Shown: piece after piece, positions 38,288 to 49,371 of the stretch
How positions within the stretch are numbered: position 1 is the first letter of the stretch
Layout of the letters: every line of letters starts with the position of its first letter
Origin: Amphimedon queenslandica
Lineage: Eukaryota; Porifera; Demospongiae; Haplosclerida; Niphatidae
DNA length: 64,000 nucleotides
Direction of reading: 5' to 3'
NCBI RefSeq assembly: GCF_000090795.2
Contig: NW_003546272.1
Coordinates: 154,953-218,952, forward strand
The notes under the pieces: generated by a model
Database searches by the model: none
What the model saw: the letters and a program-made list of their open reading frames with translations, nothing else
Told to the model about the DNA's origin: nothing
Program-made: the position numbers and the translations under genes

Positions 38288-39556
38288 ATGTCTTATCGTG
38301 GTCGAGGAGGTGGTGGAGGCAGGGGCTTTGGTAGAGGAGGGAGAGGAGGTCGAGGGAGAGGGGGTGGAGGATATCAACAAGACCTTGGCCCTCCAGAACA
38401 CGTCGTTGGTAAATCCATATTTTATGTTAAAAAGTTTTTTAATTTTAATAATTGATTTTTAGAGGTTGGTACTTATTTGCATCCTTGTGAGAATGATCTT
38501 GTTTGCAAGAGCAGTATAGCAAGGGTGCCTTACTTTAATGCTCCGATATATCTCGAGAACAAGTCACAAGTTGGAAAGATTGATGAGATATTTGGACCCT
38601 TTAACGAATTCGTATCCACATTGTACTCGGGCAGGGTTTTCCTCAGGATTTTGGCATAATGCTTATACAGTTTCTTTTCAGTGGATCGTCAAGTTACTTG
38701 GATATAGCTAATTAATCTAAATTACACTATTTTGTATAATTTTTGTATATTGTTGCAAGTCCTTGACTTTTCGTTAGATGTTTTCTGTCAAATTGAGTTC
38801 GGATATGCTGGCCACTTCATTTTCTGCTTCTCAAAAGGTATGTCAAAAATTGATCTTTTTTTTTAGATGCCGACGAGGTAGAGAATTTAGTCAGTAATTA
38901 TGTATAATAAAGTGTGGGGGTTGGCTCACTACTAGCCATTGGAATTTTCGCTTACAGTCACTTTAGAGATTCAAATTAAATTGTTCCTATAAACTGTTAT
39001 AAACTTATAATAAAGTATTGTTTATAGTTGTACATTGATCCTATGAAGCTCTTACCATTGTCCCGATTCCTCCCACAACCCAAAGGAGCAACTGGTAAAT
39101 TATTATTGATTGAATGGAAGAGACAACACCTTGTGATATTTGTTGTTTAGGTCGAGTTGAGAAGAGAGGGGGAAGAGGAGGCGGTAGAGGAGGAAGAGGT
39201 CAGCGTTTATTTTGCATTTACTCTGTGTATTTAACTTTAAAGAATACATCAGTAACATCACAGTATTGTAATACAATCATGTTTACGTGTGATAAATGTT
39301 TTGGATTGTGTGAATAATCAACAAGGAGTGGGTGTGATTTGAAACCTCCTAATATAGCCAAAGAATTTTCATCTTTTATAGGTAGAGGAGGAGGTGGTGG
39401 TTTTAGAGGTGGGGGAAGAGGAGGGTTTAGAGGAGGAAGAGGTGGAGGAGGCTTCAGAGGAGGACGAGGAGGTAATTTTTTTTTATTATTCTAACATTTT
39501 GTATTATTTATTTTAAAGGTGGTCGTGGTGGATTTCGTGGAAGGGGGAGGTATTAG
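38288..39556 (+). CDS. GAR1: H/ACA ribonucleoprotein subunit GAR1
   Basis: Nucleolar protein of H/ACA snoRNPs, required for rRNA pseudouridylation, and a partner of dyskerin. Seven exons (38288-38408, 38463-38611, 38778-38837, 39028-39094, 39151-39198, 39382-39471, 39519-39556) give 190 aa. An N-terminal Arg-Gly-Gly-rich tail is followed by the Gar1 core: GTYLHPCENDLVCKS, VPYFNAPIYLENKSQVGKID, EIFGP, FSVKLS and YIDPMKLLPLSRFLP. A C-terminal RGG/FRGG tail is encoded by three short exons, each ending in a split Gly codon, so the tail could lengthen by exon duplication. The gene is head-to-head with Atg8-A and tail-to-tail with Atg8-B. Confidence 0.96.
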
Positions 39557-39848
39557 AGACACCATGTTGGTCATCATTAATTTTCTCTGTCAAAACTAAT
39601 GATAATAACTATTATTTTTATTATTATTAATGAATCATAAAAAGGAGATAAAAGGAAAGAAGGGAGAGGGAGGGAGAGCTAAAGCATTAAGCAATGTCTT
39701 TTCACTAAAATTATAATTCCAACACTACAGTGGTTCACATGTACAGCTACTTATAATACATTTATAATGAAGACACACACAAAGAGTTCAATAATAATAA
39801 TAATAATTAAAAGTATGAGTAGATTAGTTTCTTTAATTTCTCTGTGTG

Positions 39849-40807
39849 TTAGTCAGTACCGAATGTGTTCTCTCCACTGTAAGCAACGTAAAGGAAGCCG
39901 TCTTCATCCTTGTGTTCTGCATAGATACTCCCCATTGAAGCACTATTGTATAATAATAACAAAGAAAAATATTTAAGCACTATTGTATTATGATTAATCA
40001 ATGAATAAATAAACAAAATTCATGACTAAGGATCAACACAGGATGTGAATTATAGTCTTGAGATACCATATAAGTTTAGCCATAAATAATGGCAGAAAGA
40101 CTTGGCTGCTGCTTATAAAGTTGCAAATTGGCAATTGACTGAATGCTGACTTAATGATGGCATCACTGATCACATGACAGAATTTCTAGTTATCTTAATC
40201 TCTGTCAATAATAATTGTGAACTTTGCACCACCTCATGGTTCAATCATCCACTATTGTATCATTTTGTATGCACATCATAAAACAGTCGAGTGATGTGTG
40301 AATCGTGTGCTTTTGAATGTAAAGAATGATAGCATTCTGGGCTGACCTTGTTGTTGGTAATACTTTATTCACAAACAGGAACATTGCCTTTTCACTTGGT
40401 AAGCTGATTCTTCTGCGTACAATATACATGAACTGTGCAACTGCAATTGAAAGAGAAAAGAGACGTTATTTAAATTGTTTTGCAAAAGAAGACAAAGTAT
40501 ATAAATTTTATCAATAATTTTTTTCAATAATTTTTATTGCTTACCACTCAAGTCAGCCGGAACTAGAAACTTTTTCTTATCGATGTCAGGTATAGCCGAC
40601 TTTGGGACTTTCTCGACAATAACCTAATGAGAAACAGAAACATGCATAATATGCCCAAGTACACGTAATATTATACGTGTAGTTAATGTACAGTTACTAC
40701 AGCTACAATACATGCACATAGTGTAGTCAGCTCAGCTCAGCAGATATAAATGGCAAATGAAAAATTAAGTGTAAACAAAGCATTGCATCATCTTTCTTAA
40801 GTCACTC

Positions 40808-40846
<39 letters not shown>

Positions 40847-41303
40847 CTCTCTCTCTCTCCTATCTCTAAATCACTATCTTCTTTTTCTAAACCAACTAAA
40901 CTTCTCTCAGCCATAGATAAGAGAGTAAATGAAAAGGTGACCACGCCTCCATACTTGTCACATTAAGTATGGTTTACATACACCACACAAATACATGTAT
41001 GTATATATTTCCTTTGTTTGTAAGCTCAATAATTATTTAAAACTCCCCGTGCTTTCCCTTTCAATAAAGACAACAAACAACTAGTCACTCTTCTACTCAT
41101 GTCCCTTCTCTGTGTTCTTACTGGTATTCTGTCTTGGTACTTCCCTCTTATCTTGGCAGATTCGGCACATCTAACCTCTGCAATGAATAAGGATCACATT
41201 ATAAGAGTGTATGGGAGTACAGGCACACACAAGTCTCACATATCTGTCTCTCGGGTGGGCTATACTTACCGAAAGTATGGTTTTCCTTAAACTCCCACTT
41301 CAT
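39849..41303 (-). CDS. ATG8: Atg8/GABARAP-type autophagy modifier, gene B
   Basis: Second Atg8 gene. Exons 41270-41303, 41122-41177, 40545-40623, 40347-40440 and 39849-39942 give 118 aa. Motifs: [59 protein letters not shown] and [19 protein letters not shown], with Thr-Asp after the conjugated glycine. It matches canonical Atg8/GABARAP more closely than gene A does. Exon phases and lengths match gene A exactly, so the two arose by whole-gene duplication. A (CT)n tract lies in intron 2 (about 40808-40860). The gene is head-to-head with TAF11. Confidence 0.95.
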
Positions 41304-41578
41304 CTTTCACGTAGTTATCAATATTGTTGTCTTCTGAGAGTATCACTCCTTCTTATAGCCACTCACTGTAAAACTATGTAAGACTTAATGGGGACTAACA
41401 GAGGAAATGACTCAGCCAAGCCTTAACTTAACTTGCAAAATGATATTTTGGGAGATTGGGAGGAGAAGTTGTCACATGACAATGATGACACATGCACTGT
41501 GATGATGTGATTGCAAATTCTGCGTTCCTACAAACAATGGGCGGAGCTTTAGAGTATGAAGGTGTGGTCTTAATTAAA
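41304..41578. promoter_or_regulatory. Bidirectional promoter Atg8-B / TAF11 with M-box
   Basis: The spacer between the two start codons contains the near-palindrome TGTCACATGACA at 41470-41481, whose core TCACATGA is the MiT/TFE M-box form. A gggcggagc GC-rich motif lies at 41539-41547. No TATA box is evident. Confidence 0.55.
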
Positions 41579-42602
41579 ATGGGGAAGAAAAGTACAAAGA
41601 AGTCTGGCTCTTCTACTGCTGGTACCAATGAAGAAGAAGAGCCTCCAGCTAGCAAGAAGGCAAAATTAGAAGATGATAAAGTAGAGAAGTCGCCTGACAA
41701 AGATGATGGTAAGTAAGAAAATCAACTTGTGATTTTTGGAGCCATGGGCTATATATATATAGACTAGTACAAGAAAATTCTCATAAATTGACTCATTTTT
41801 TAAATGGCCATAACTCAAAAATTTGAGCTCGGAATCACCTTAAATTCTCTATGCAACATTAGGACATCATGTGTATGAGAAAGTGTAATAAGAATGGGGG
41901 CTATTTCAGAGCCAATTTTAGGAAAAACCATGAGCTATAGTACAGGAAAATTTTCAGAAATTGGTCCGTTTTTAAATGGTCATATCTCGAAAATTTGAGC
42001 TCAGAATTATCTCAATTTTTCTACACAGCATAAAAACAGAAATTATATCAGAAATCGTAATAAAAATTTGGGATGATTTTGAAACCATTTTTGGAAATTT
42101 ATTAAAAATTTGCTACTTTAGAAATTGCTATGACTAAAAATTTTAGTTGGAATCAGCTCAATCTTACTATTATTATTGTCCCATGTTTGATCTATAGATG
42201 CAAAGGAAGAGATGGGACAAGCAGAGAAGCTACAATTACTAGTGTCAGCATTTAGCAGTCAACAATTGGATCAATATGAAATATTCAGGAGGGCTACTTT
42301 TCAAAAAAGCACAGTAAAGTGAGCAAGCAGCATAATTTTTGCAACTTTAATTTAAATTATTTATTTCAAGGAAACTGATGCAATCTGTTTCTGGTGGGAC
42401 AGTATCACAGAATGTTGTCATTGCAATGGCCGGGATGGCTAAAGTGTATGTTGGTGAGATTGTAGAAGCTGCTTGTGAGGCTAGAGACAAAATGGAAGAG
42501 ACTGGCCCCCTGAAACCCAAACACATCAGAGAGGCCGTGAGAAAACTGAGGCAAAAGAACAAGATACCCAATCGACATAAGAAAGTACTCTTATGGAGAT
42601 AG
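41579..42602 (+). CDS. TAF11: Transcription initiation factor TFIID subunit 11
   Basis: Histone-fold subunit of TFIID that pairs with TAF13. Exons 41579-41708, 42198-42318 and 42371-42602 give 160 aa; a start at 41537 would add 14 residues. The N-terminus is acidic and basic (KKSTKK, EEEE, SKKAKLEDDK). The histone fold follows: LLVSAFSSQQLDQYEIFRRA, KLMQSVSGGTVSQNVVIAMAG, KVYVGEIVEAA and LKPKHIREAVRKL, ending in HKKVLLW. Order and spacing match human TAF11 over the whole fold. Intron 1 holds diverged satellite units; intron 2 is 52 bases. Confidence 0.96.
41737..42180. repeat. Diverged satellite units in TAF11 intron 1
   Basis: Two to three units of a subfamily with signatures tggccataactcaaaaattt, aatcagctcaa, ctacacagcataa and ttggagccat. 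The same subfamily fills 48.7-49.4 kb. It is related to, but distinct from, the arrays with the CCTGTACTATAGTACAGG core. Confidence 0.65.
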
Positions 42603-42840
42603 CAACCAATGTTTTATTATTGACAATTGTAGTTCAAAACATTTCTGCATCATTGTAACTTGTAAGAATGCATTATAGTTGTTTATGCAATCTTGCATTT
42701 ACATTATCTGTCATGGTTATCAATTACCATTGTGATAACACACACCACTTAATGCACCTTTTTCGTTTCACTCTTTGTGTGTTAGATAAGCACTGCTGTT
42801 GCATAGCAGCTTTCATTATAGCCCCAGGCAGGTGCTTGAG

Positions 42841-44304
42841 ATGGCTAGAGGACAGATGGCTTCTATTGTTCTAGTCCTTTTTTGGGACTATCTCTTGTAT
42901 TCGCATGATGTCTTCATTCGCTACTTTGCCTTTGCTACTGTTTCTTCTAAAATGGGTCCCTCAACTTCTACACTTTTGATACTATCGTACATAGGATTCC
43001 TCTCATTTCCATTCGTTGGCCTACTGGCAGATGTGTGCATTGGGAGGTATAAAGCTATCCTCATTGGTTGTCTGTTGTGCTTTGCATCATGGATCATAAG
43101 TGGAACGGGATATGTCATATATGGCTACCACAGTTCAGAAGCACTCTTGTGGATTATATACATTGTTGCCATGGTTCTTCAAGTTGTTGGTTTTACCAGC
43201 TTCAGAGCTAATATTGTGCAATACAATGTTGACCAATTCATTGGAGCTTCGTCTAACGAGCTCCAAGTTATAATATACAGTCATGCAGCTATTGTCCCGA
43301 TTGTAAATGTGATTTGTCAATTGAGCTATTGCTTATTTGGTGGTGAGGTTTATAATGTTATGGTCAATTTCATTGTTTCAGGAGTAGCCATTGCATTTGT
43401 ATTGGTGTCCCATTCATTCCTTAAGCTAGAAAATGTATCGCTGATCAAGAATCCCATCAAACTGATAGTTAGAGTATTGTGTTATGCCAGGAAGCACAAG
43501 TATCCTGAGAATCGTAGTGCTCTGACCTACTGGGAGGAAAAGGCTCCTTCAAGACTTGACCTGGGTAAGGATAAATATGGTGGGCCATTCACAGAGGAAG
43601 AGGTAGAAGATGTAAAGACATTCTTTCACATGCTACCACTATTCATTGCATTGATTGGGTTTGCCTGCAGCGATGAACACGCATTTCATGCATATCATAA
43701 AATGTCTCTACTTTTATGCAACATTTCAAATCACATGGCATATTTTATTACCACAGTGATTCTATCTCTGGTGTATCTGCTTATAATTAGAGTTTTCTTG
43801 AATAAGTATATTCCAAGGATGCTCATTAGAATTACTGCTGGATTGGTTTTGGCCTTAGCCGTTTCGGTTTCCTATTTGATAATATTTAATTCAGCAAAAT
43901 CACATTATACCAGCAAGCTCATTTTTATTCCTCAAGCAATATTGGGAGCATCATATCTTTTAATGATTCCTACATCACTAGAGTTCACAGTTGCCCAGTC
44001 TCCAATACACATGAGAGGAGTGATGGTTGGAATGTGGTTTGCATCATTGGGCATAGGCTACCTCTGCAATGTTATAATGGCAATTCTCTTATTTCACTGT
44101 CAAAATGAGTCCAACTGCACCAGTTTTTATTATTATCTAGCAAAGAGTGTTCTTATTCTTGCCATCCTGATAATTTTTGTCATCCTGGCAAGGCGATACA
44201 AATATCGTGTGAGAGAAAATGAAGCTAATATTTATCAGATTGTTGATAATCAGTATGACCTGTATATGCAGCAAGAGGACAAGTACAACAACAATGAAGG
44301 CTAA
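42841..44304 (+). CDS. POT/PTR2-like (SLC15-type) transporter, copy 1
   Basis: A single-exon multi-pass membrane protein of about 487 aa; an ATG at 42799 would add 14 residues. The PTR2-type loop GLLADVCIGRYKAI follows the second membrane segment. A cytoplasmic loop carries the KYGGPFTEEEVEDVKTFF motif I associate with animal POT members. The canonical ExxER proton-coupling motif in the first membrane segment is not visible: the equivalent region reads YSHDVFIRYF. The C-terminus ends RRYKYRVRENEANIYQIVDNQYD. First of three head-to-tail copies. Its central 225 bp is nearly identical to copy 3 although the flanks differ. Substrate unknown. Confidence 0.8.
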   Translation: MARGQMASIVLVLFWDYLLYSHDVFIRYFAFATVSSKMGPSTSTLLILSYIGFLSFPFVGLLADVCIGRYKAILIGCLLCFASWIISGTGYVIYGYHSSEALLWIIYIVAMVLQVVGFTSFRANIVQYNVDQFIGASSNELQVIIYSHAAIVPIVNVICQLSYCLFGGEVYNVMVNFIVSGVAIAFVLVSHSFLKLENVSLIKNPIKLIVRVLCYARKHKYPENRSALTYWEEKAPSRLDLGKDKYGGPFTEEEVEDVKTFFHMLPLFIALIGFACSDEHAFHAYHKMSLLLCNISNHMAYFITTVILSLVYLLIIRVFLNKYIPRMLIRITAGLVLALAVSVSYLIIFNSAKSHYTSKLIFIPQAILGASYLLMIPTSLEFTVAQSPIHMRGVMVGMWFASLGIGYLCNVIMAILLFHCQNESNCTSFYYYLAKSVLILAILIIFVILARRYKYRVRENEANIYQIVDNQYDLYMQQEDKYNNNEG

Positions 44305-44459
44305 TTTGATGCTAGAGAAGAAACAGAAACTTTATTAATGCAATGCGTGAATCGATCCCATTGTGTCTTGTTATTGTTTAATTTCATTCACATGTTTTCA
44401 TTTTGGGTAATAAAATGCTATTGCACGTATAAAAAAGTTATACAACTCTTTGGAAAAAG

Positions 44460-46058
44460 ATGAAGCATCAAAAGCGTGTGAATGTCAGAAAGTTATTACC
44501 AGCTGTTCTGGTCCTTGCATTCAACTACATGATGTATGCACACGATGTCCTTTTTAGGTACTTCATTGAAGTCACAGTCAGTGAAGCAAGTGAAACTAAT
44601 CTGACACCTCCTGATTGGTACCAGAACGGATTAGCTGCATTATCATGTTTGATCTTCCTCTCATTTCCAATATTTGGATTGTTAGCTGATGTATGGATTG
44701 GAAGATACAAAGCAATACAATTCGGAATGGTGATGTGCTTTGTTTCGTGGATACTTGGAGGTGTTGAAATAATCTTAGAATACTACTATGAGAAATCAAT
44801 TTGGATAACATTTTATGTTGCTTTTGCTGGCCAGTTTGTTGGCTATTTAAGCTTTAAGTCAAATATTGTTCAGTACAACATAGACCAACTTATTGGTGCT
44901 TCAACTGAAGAGCTAAGCAACATCATCTATTGGCACTCAACTGCTGTACCAATTATTTGCACCATTACTCAGTTAGTACGATGCTTTCTCAACAGCATGC
45001 CAAGTGCTTTCAAAGTGTATACCTTCATGGCATCAGGTTTGTTTGTATCTTGTACACTGGTCTCTCATTCACTCTTTAAACACAAACTGGAGAATGTATC
45101 ACTGATCAAGAGTCCCATCAAATTGATAGTTAGAGTATTGTGTTATGCCAGGAAGCACAAGTATCCTGAGAATCGTAGTGCTCTGACCTACTGGGAGGAA
45201 AAGGCTCCTTCAAGACTGGACCTGGGTAAGGGGAAATACGGTGGACCATTCACAGAGGAAGAGGTAGAAGATGTGAAGACGTTCTTTCGTATGCTACCAC
45301 TGTTTATTGCATTGGTTGGGTTTGCCTTCAGCGATAATGTGTACAATTGCACGTATTTAAAGTCTCCAGATCATGATTGGATATCTTGTTTTATTTTGAC
45401 TGATTTTGTTAGCCTCTCTTGCTCTTGCATCCTATTGCTAACATATCTACTCCTATTGAAAGCGTTCCTTTATAAATACATTCCCAGTATGTTGACCAGA
45501 ATCAGCATAGGTTTGGTGTTTTCTTTCTTTGTTCTTTTTTCTAAGGCAATAGCATTTAAGTTTTACTTTGAGGAAGGAATGAGAGCCACGCCACCACACT
45601 TTAATTTTTTCTTGTTTGTCCCTCAAGTATTGGCTGGTATTGCATTCACTCTTGTTATTCCTACATCATTGGAGTTTACAATAGCTCAGTCTCCCATTCA
45701 CATCAGAGGAGTTATGGTAGGGCTGTGGTTAGCTTCATTAGGAATTGGCTATGTCATTAGCATTGGAATCAACATGCAGTTCACTGGATGTACTCCTGAT
45801 AGCGTTTGCACTGATTTTCGTGCTTACCTAATTGTGGGTACCCTAGTTCTCATAATTCTTATAGTGTTTGTAGTACTTGCTAAACGTTACAAATATCGTG
45901 TCAGAGAGAATGAGGTGAATATTGTTCAGATAGTGGATGGAGTTTATCAAAGGTACATGGAGCAAGACTCCAGACACACAATGCCAATAGATAATCTTTC
46001 TTCATCATCAAACTCTGGTAGATCTAGCAATACTGAAACTGCTGATTATAATAATTAA
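44460..46058 (+). CDS. POT/PTR2-like (SLC15-type) transporter, copy 2
   Basis: Intronless, 532 aa. The loop reads GLLADVWIGRYKAI and the central motif KYGGPFTEEEVEDVKTFF. The first membrane segment carries AHDVLFRYF instead of an ExxERFxYY string. It differs from copies 1 and 3 by about ten extra residues in the third extracellular region and by a longer Ser/Asn-rich tail (SSSSNSGRSSNTE). The start MKHQKRVNVRK adds a basic cytoplasmic N-terminus. It lies only 155 bases after copy 1. Substrate unknown. Confidence 0.8.
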   Translation: MKHQKRVNVRKLLPAVLVLAFNYMMYAHDVLFRYFIEVTVSEASETNLTPPDWYQNGLAALSCLIFLSFPIFGLLADVWIGRYKAIQFGMVMCFVSWILGGVEIILEYYYEKSIWITFYVAFAGQFVGYLSFKSNIVQYNIDQLIGASTEELSNIIYWHSTAVPIICTITQLVRCFLNSMPSAFKVYTFMASGLFVSCTLVSHSLFKHKLENVSLIKSPIKLIVRVLCYARKHKYPENRSALTYWEEKAPSRLDLGKGKYGGPFTEEEVEDVKTFFRMLPLFIALVGFAFSDNVYNCTYLKSPDHDWISCFILTDFVSLSCSCILLLTYLLLLKAFLYKYIPSMLTRISIGLVFSFFVLFSKAIAFKFYFEEGMRATPPHFNFFLFVPQVLAGIAFTLVIPTSLEFTIAQSPIHIRGVMVGLWLASLGIGYVISIGINMQFTGCTPDSVCTDFRAYLIVGTLVLIILIVFVVLAKRYKYRVRENEVNIVQIVDGVYQRYMEQDSRHTMPIDNLSSSSNSGRSSNTETADYNN

Positions 46059-46353
46059 ATTATAAATTGTCCAATTATTTATCAAAATTTTATTTTATAT
46101 ATCATATATAATGCTGGCACTTCATATAGTTTTTTGCTGTACACATTTATGTTTGTAAAGAATGATATGGATGTAGGGAAATGACATATACCATGCTAGC
46201 AATAACTATCATAAACTTAAACCCCCTGAGCTCAAGAAAGGAAAACATTCAATATTGATTTAGGAAATATACTTTCAATTAGTTAGGTTTCTATAGCAAA
46301 CAAACTGCTTTATATAAAACAACCACATGCAATTTAAGTCCAATCATTAAGAA

Positions 46354-47877
46354 ATGAACACGATGTCCTCATCACCATTTCCCTTTACTTCATCATTTAC
46401 AGCCATCCTATTGCTTATTTGGGACTATCTCATGTATGCAGAGAATCTTCTGTTCAGATATTACACTGCTTCAACTCTTAAAGAAGCTGCTCCTCAGAGT
46501 TGGTACAGCTACGCTTTCTTTACATTGATTTGTGTTGCGTACATCTCTTTCCCTGTATTTGGTCTGTTAGCTGATGTATGCATTGGAAGATACAGAGCTA
46601 TAATGATAGGTATAGTCCTTTGCTTCTTGGCATGGATTGCAACAGGGATTGGGTCTATTTTATTATGGTATGATTCCTTGTTGCTCCTATGGTTTTGTTA
46701 TGGGATCACATATTTGTTACAATTTTGTGGTTATTTAGCTTTTAAAGCTAACATTGTGCAGTATAACATTGACCAGCTTGTTGGAGCTTCTGCTGATGAA
46801 CTAAACACAGTCATATACTGGCATGCAGCTGCAGTACCGCTTATGTGTACAATAATTTCCCTGGCTATATGCTTTGTTGACACAACAGCTCAGCTCTTCC
46901 ATATAGTGGCACTTTCGTTATCTGGAATATTCCTAACTCTTGCACTGGTCTCTCATTCATTCTTCAAACACAAACTGGAGAATGCATCACTAATCAAGAA
47001 TCCCATCAAACTGATAGTTAGAGTATTGTGTTATGCCAGGAAGCACAAGTATCCTGAGAATCGTAGTGCTCTGACCTACTGGGAGGAAAAGGCTCCATCA
47101 AGACTCGACCTGGGTAAGGATAAATATGGTGGGCCATTCACAGAGGAAGAGGTAGAAGATGTAAAGACATTCTTTCACATGCTACCACTATTCATTGCAT
47201 TGATTGGGTTTGCCTGCAGTGATGATTTTGATGTTTTTTATAATGCTAGCTCTAGCCATCATCTTTTTTCCTGTTTGGTAGGAAATGATTTCGGATACTA
47301 TTTGTCCTCATTTATAATAGTGCTATTGCACTTGTTTGTTGCTAGAGTCTGTTTCTACAAGTATATTCCAAGCATGCTTGCTAGGATTTGTACTGGGCTA
47401 CTGTTCTCCTTAGTTGTAGTCATTTCAAAGCTTGTCCTCTTTAAAATTAAGGGAGAGCAAATCAATGCTTTGTACAACAATAGCATATTACTTGTTCCTC
47501 ATATATTCCTTGGAATATCATTTTTTCTAGTTGTTCCTATATCACTAGAATTCACTATTGCTCAGTCTCCTGTACAAATGAGGGGAATGATGGTTGGTTT
47601 GTGGTTAGCATCATTGGGAATGGGATATCTTATCAAAATTGGCCTTAAATTTCCCTTTCAATGTCAAAGTCAAAACATCTGCACTAATTCGTACTATCAC
47701 CCAATTGAGATTACGATAGTCTTCCTTATTTTCATATTGTTTGTTATACTGGCTAGACGTTACAAGTATCGTGTGAGAGAAAATGAAATTAATATTGTTC
47801 AAATAGTTGACGAGCATTATCAGAGATACATGGAACAAGAGGATGAATATAACCTCATAACTTCAACAGAATATTAA
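46354..47877 (+). CDS. POT/PTR2-like (SLC15-type) transporter, copy 3
   Basis: Intronless, 507 aa. The loop reads GLLADVCIGRYRAI and the first segment YAENLLFRYY, again without ExxER. The block from about 46990 to 47222 differs from copy 1 at only a handful of bases, in contrast to strong divergence on both sides. The C-terminus RRYKYRVRENEINIVQIVDEHYQRYMEQ is shared by all three copies. Upstream, 46059-46353 is AT-rich with no recognised feature. Substrate unknown. Confidence 0.8.
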   Translation: MNTMSSSPFPFTSSFTAILLLIWDYLMYAENLLFRYYTASTLKEAAPQSWYSYAFFTLICVAYISFPVFGLLADVCIGRYRAIMIGIVLCFLAWIATGIGSILLWYDSLLLLWFCYGITYLLQFCGYLAFKANIVQYNIDQLVGASADELNTVIYWHAAAVPLMCTIISLAICFVDTTAQLFHIVALSLSGIFLTLALVSHSFFKHKLENASLIKNPIKLIVRVLCYARKHKYPENRSALTYWEEKAPSRLDLGKDKYGGPFTEEEVEDVKTFFHMLPLFIALIGFACSDDFDVFYNASSSHHLFSCLVGNDFGYYLSSFIIVLLHLFVARVCFYKYIPSMLARICTGLLFSLVVVISKLVLFKIKGEQINALYNNSILLVPHIFLGISFFLVVPISLEFTIAQSPVQMRGMMVGLWLASLGMGYLIKIGLKFPFQCQSQNICTNSYYHPIEITIVFLIFILFVILARRYKYRVRENEINIVQIVDEHYQRYMEQEDEYNLITSTEY

Positions 47878-47971
47878 TTTAATTTTTATAATTTTTTTTA
47901 ATAATGAATTTTTAATAGCAAAATAAATTATTGTGGGCGTGGTTGGTATTGGGTGTGGCCAATTTGTTGTC

Positions 47972-48558
47972 ATGGCCGCTAGATTTTGGAGAACTGGGAT
48001 TGTCACTTCTCGTCTATTTCTCAGACGCAGGACTGTCTTCTCGTCTGCTGCCAGACTAGGAAGCAATGATAAAGTCACTCACACCGGACAAGTCAGAAAT
48101 ACAAACAAATCCTCTTATATTTCACCTGTTATTGTCTCACCATCTTATCTTTCCCTCTCCTTCACAGAAATGGGAAGAAACTGATTATCGTAATGTGAGG
48201 TTTATCGATAGAGAAAAACAAGTAAACCCTATAATAAGTTGCTTTTGCTTTACGTAGATCCTCACAGGTTAACGAGCAATTTGCTATTGATCTGCTAGCT
48301 GAAGAACCAGTTACGCTGATAAGTGGTCGAACTCATACTTACTGTGATGGAGGTAATATGCTGCCTCCTTATCTTTAAGTATTATGCTAGTCTTTAAATG
48401 TTATGCTTACATTAGGTCATGGAGCATTGGGTCATCCTAAAGTTTACATTAATCTTGACAAGCCAGAGATAAACGACTGTGGCTATTGTGGTAAAAGATT
48501 CCTTGCTTCAAAGCACAAGAACTTATTTCCTAACGAACAGTTTGAGGACTTGCAATAG
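47972..48558 (+). CDS. NDUFS6: NADH dehydrogenase iron-sulfur protein 6, mitochondrial
   Basis: Zinc-binding accessory subunit of the complex I N-module, in the mitochondrial matrix. Exons 47972-48091, 48168-48221, 48268-48352 and 48416-48558 give 133 aa. An Arg-rich presequence ([20 protein letters not shown]) is consistent with mitochondrial import. Conserved blocks are [24 protein letters not shown] and then [16 protein letters not shown]. The zinc ligands are C in TYCDGG, the H in GALGHP and CGYCGKRF. The C-terminal tail after the zinc site is about 18 residues. CACCC-type and CCAAT motifs precede the start (47936-47962). Confidence 0.96.
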
Positions 48559-48689
48559 CAATTATAGTAATGATATTAGTGCCTAATAACTGTACCAGCA
48601 AAGATTAGTTTATCATTGCATTATAAAGTGGGAAATTTTGATGTTACCATAAACTATAATTAACTTCATTAAAAATACTCTTACATCAT

Positions 48690-49371
48690 AATTATATTTG
48701 AGTTATTAGATGTGGAGCAATTTAAAAATTTATAATTTTGATCGGAATCAGTTCAAAATTTCTACATGAAAATTTTGTTGGAATTAGCTTAAACTTTCTA
48801 CACGGCATAGGTACATGTACATCAATATGTATCAGAAAATGTAATAAAAATTTGGGGTGATTTCAGAGCCATTTTTCAGAAAAAACCATGGGCTATAGCC
48901 TTGGGTATTTTTCAGAATTTTAACATTTTCTTAAAATGGTCTTAACTCAAAAATTTTTTATCGAAATCAGCTCAAACTTTCTACACAGCATAAGTACATC
49001 AATATGTAACAGAAAACGTAAAAAAAATTTTGGGTGATTTTGGAGCCATTTTTTAGAAAAAACCATGGGCTATAGCCTTGGGTATTTTTCAGAATTTTAG
49101 CGTTTTCTTAAAATGGCCATAACTCGAAAAATTTTTGTCGGAATCAGCTCAAACTTTCTACACAGCATAAGTACATCAATATGTAACAGAAAATGTAATA
49201 AAAATTTGAGGTGATTTTTGAGCCATATTTCATTGAAAATATGGGTTATAACAGGGAATTTTTTAGAAATTGATTTTTTTGAAATGGCCATACTTGTAAA
49301 TTTTGAAACAACTTCAAAAAATTTGCTGAAAAGAAGCTAGGAACTATCCCAAAATTCTGTGGGAAACCCTG
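48690..49371. mobile_element. Satellite array with one terminal inverted repeat
   Basis: Fills most of the NDUFS6 to PTK7-like spacer. It holds three to four units of about 180 bp (ccatgggctatagccttggg recurs near 48885 and 49063). The right end, inverted, reads CAGGGTTTCCCACA, as in the two TIR-bounded elements, while the left end is lost or diverged. No coding capacity. Confidence 0.7.
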
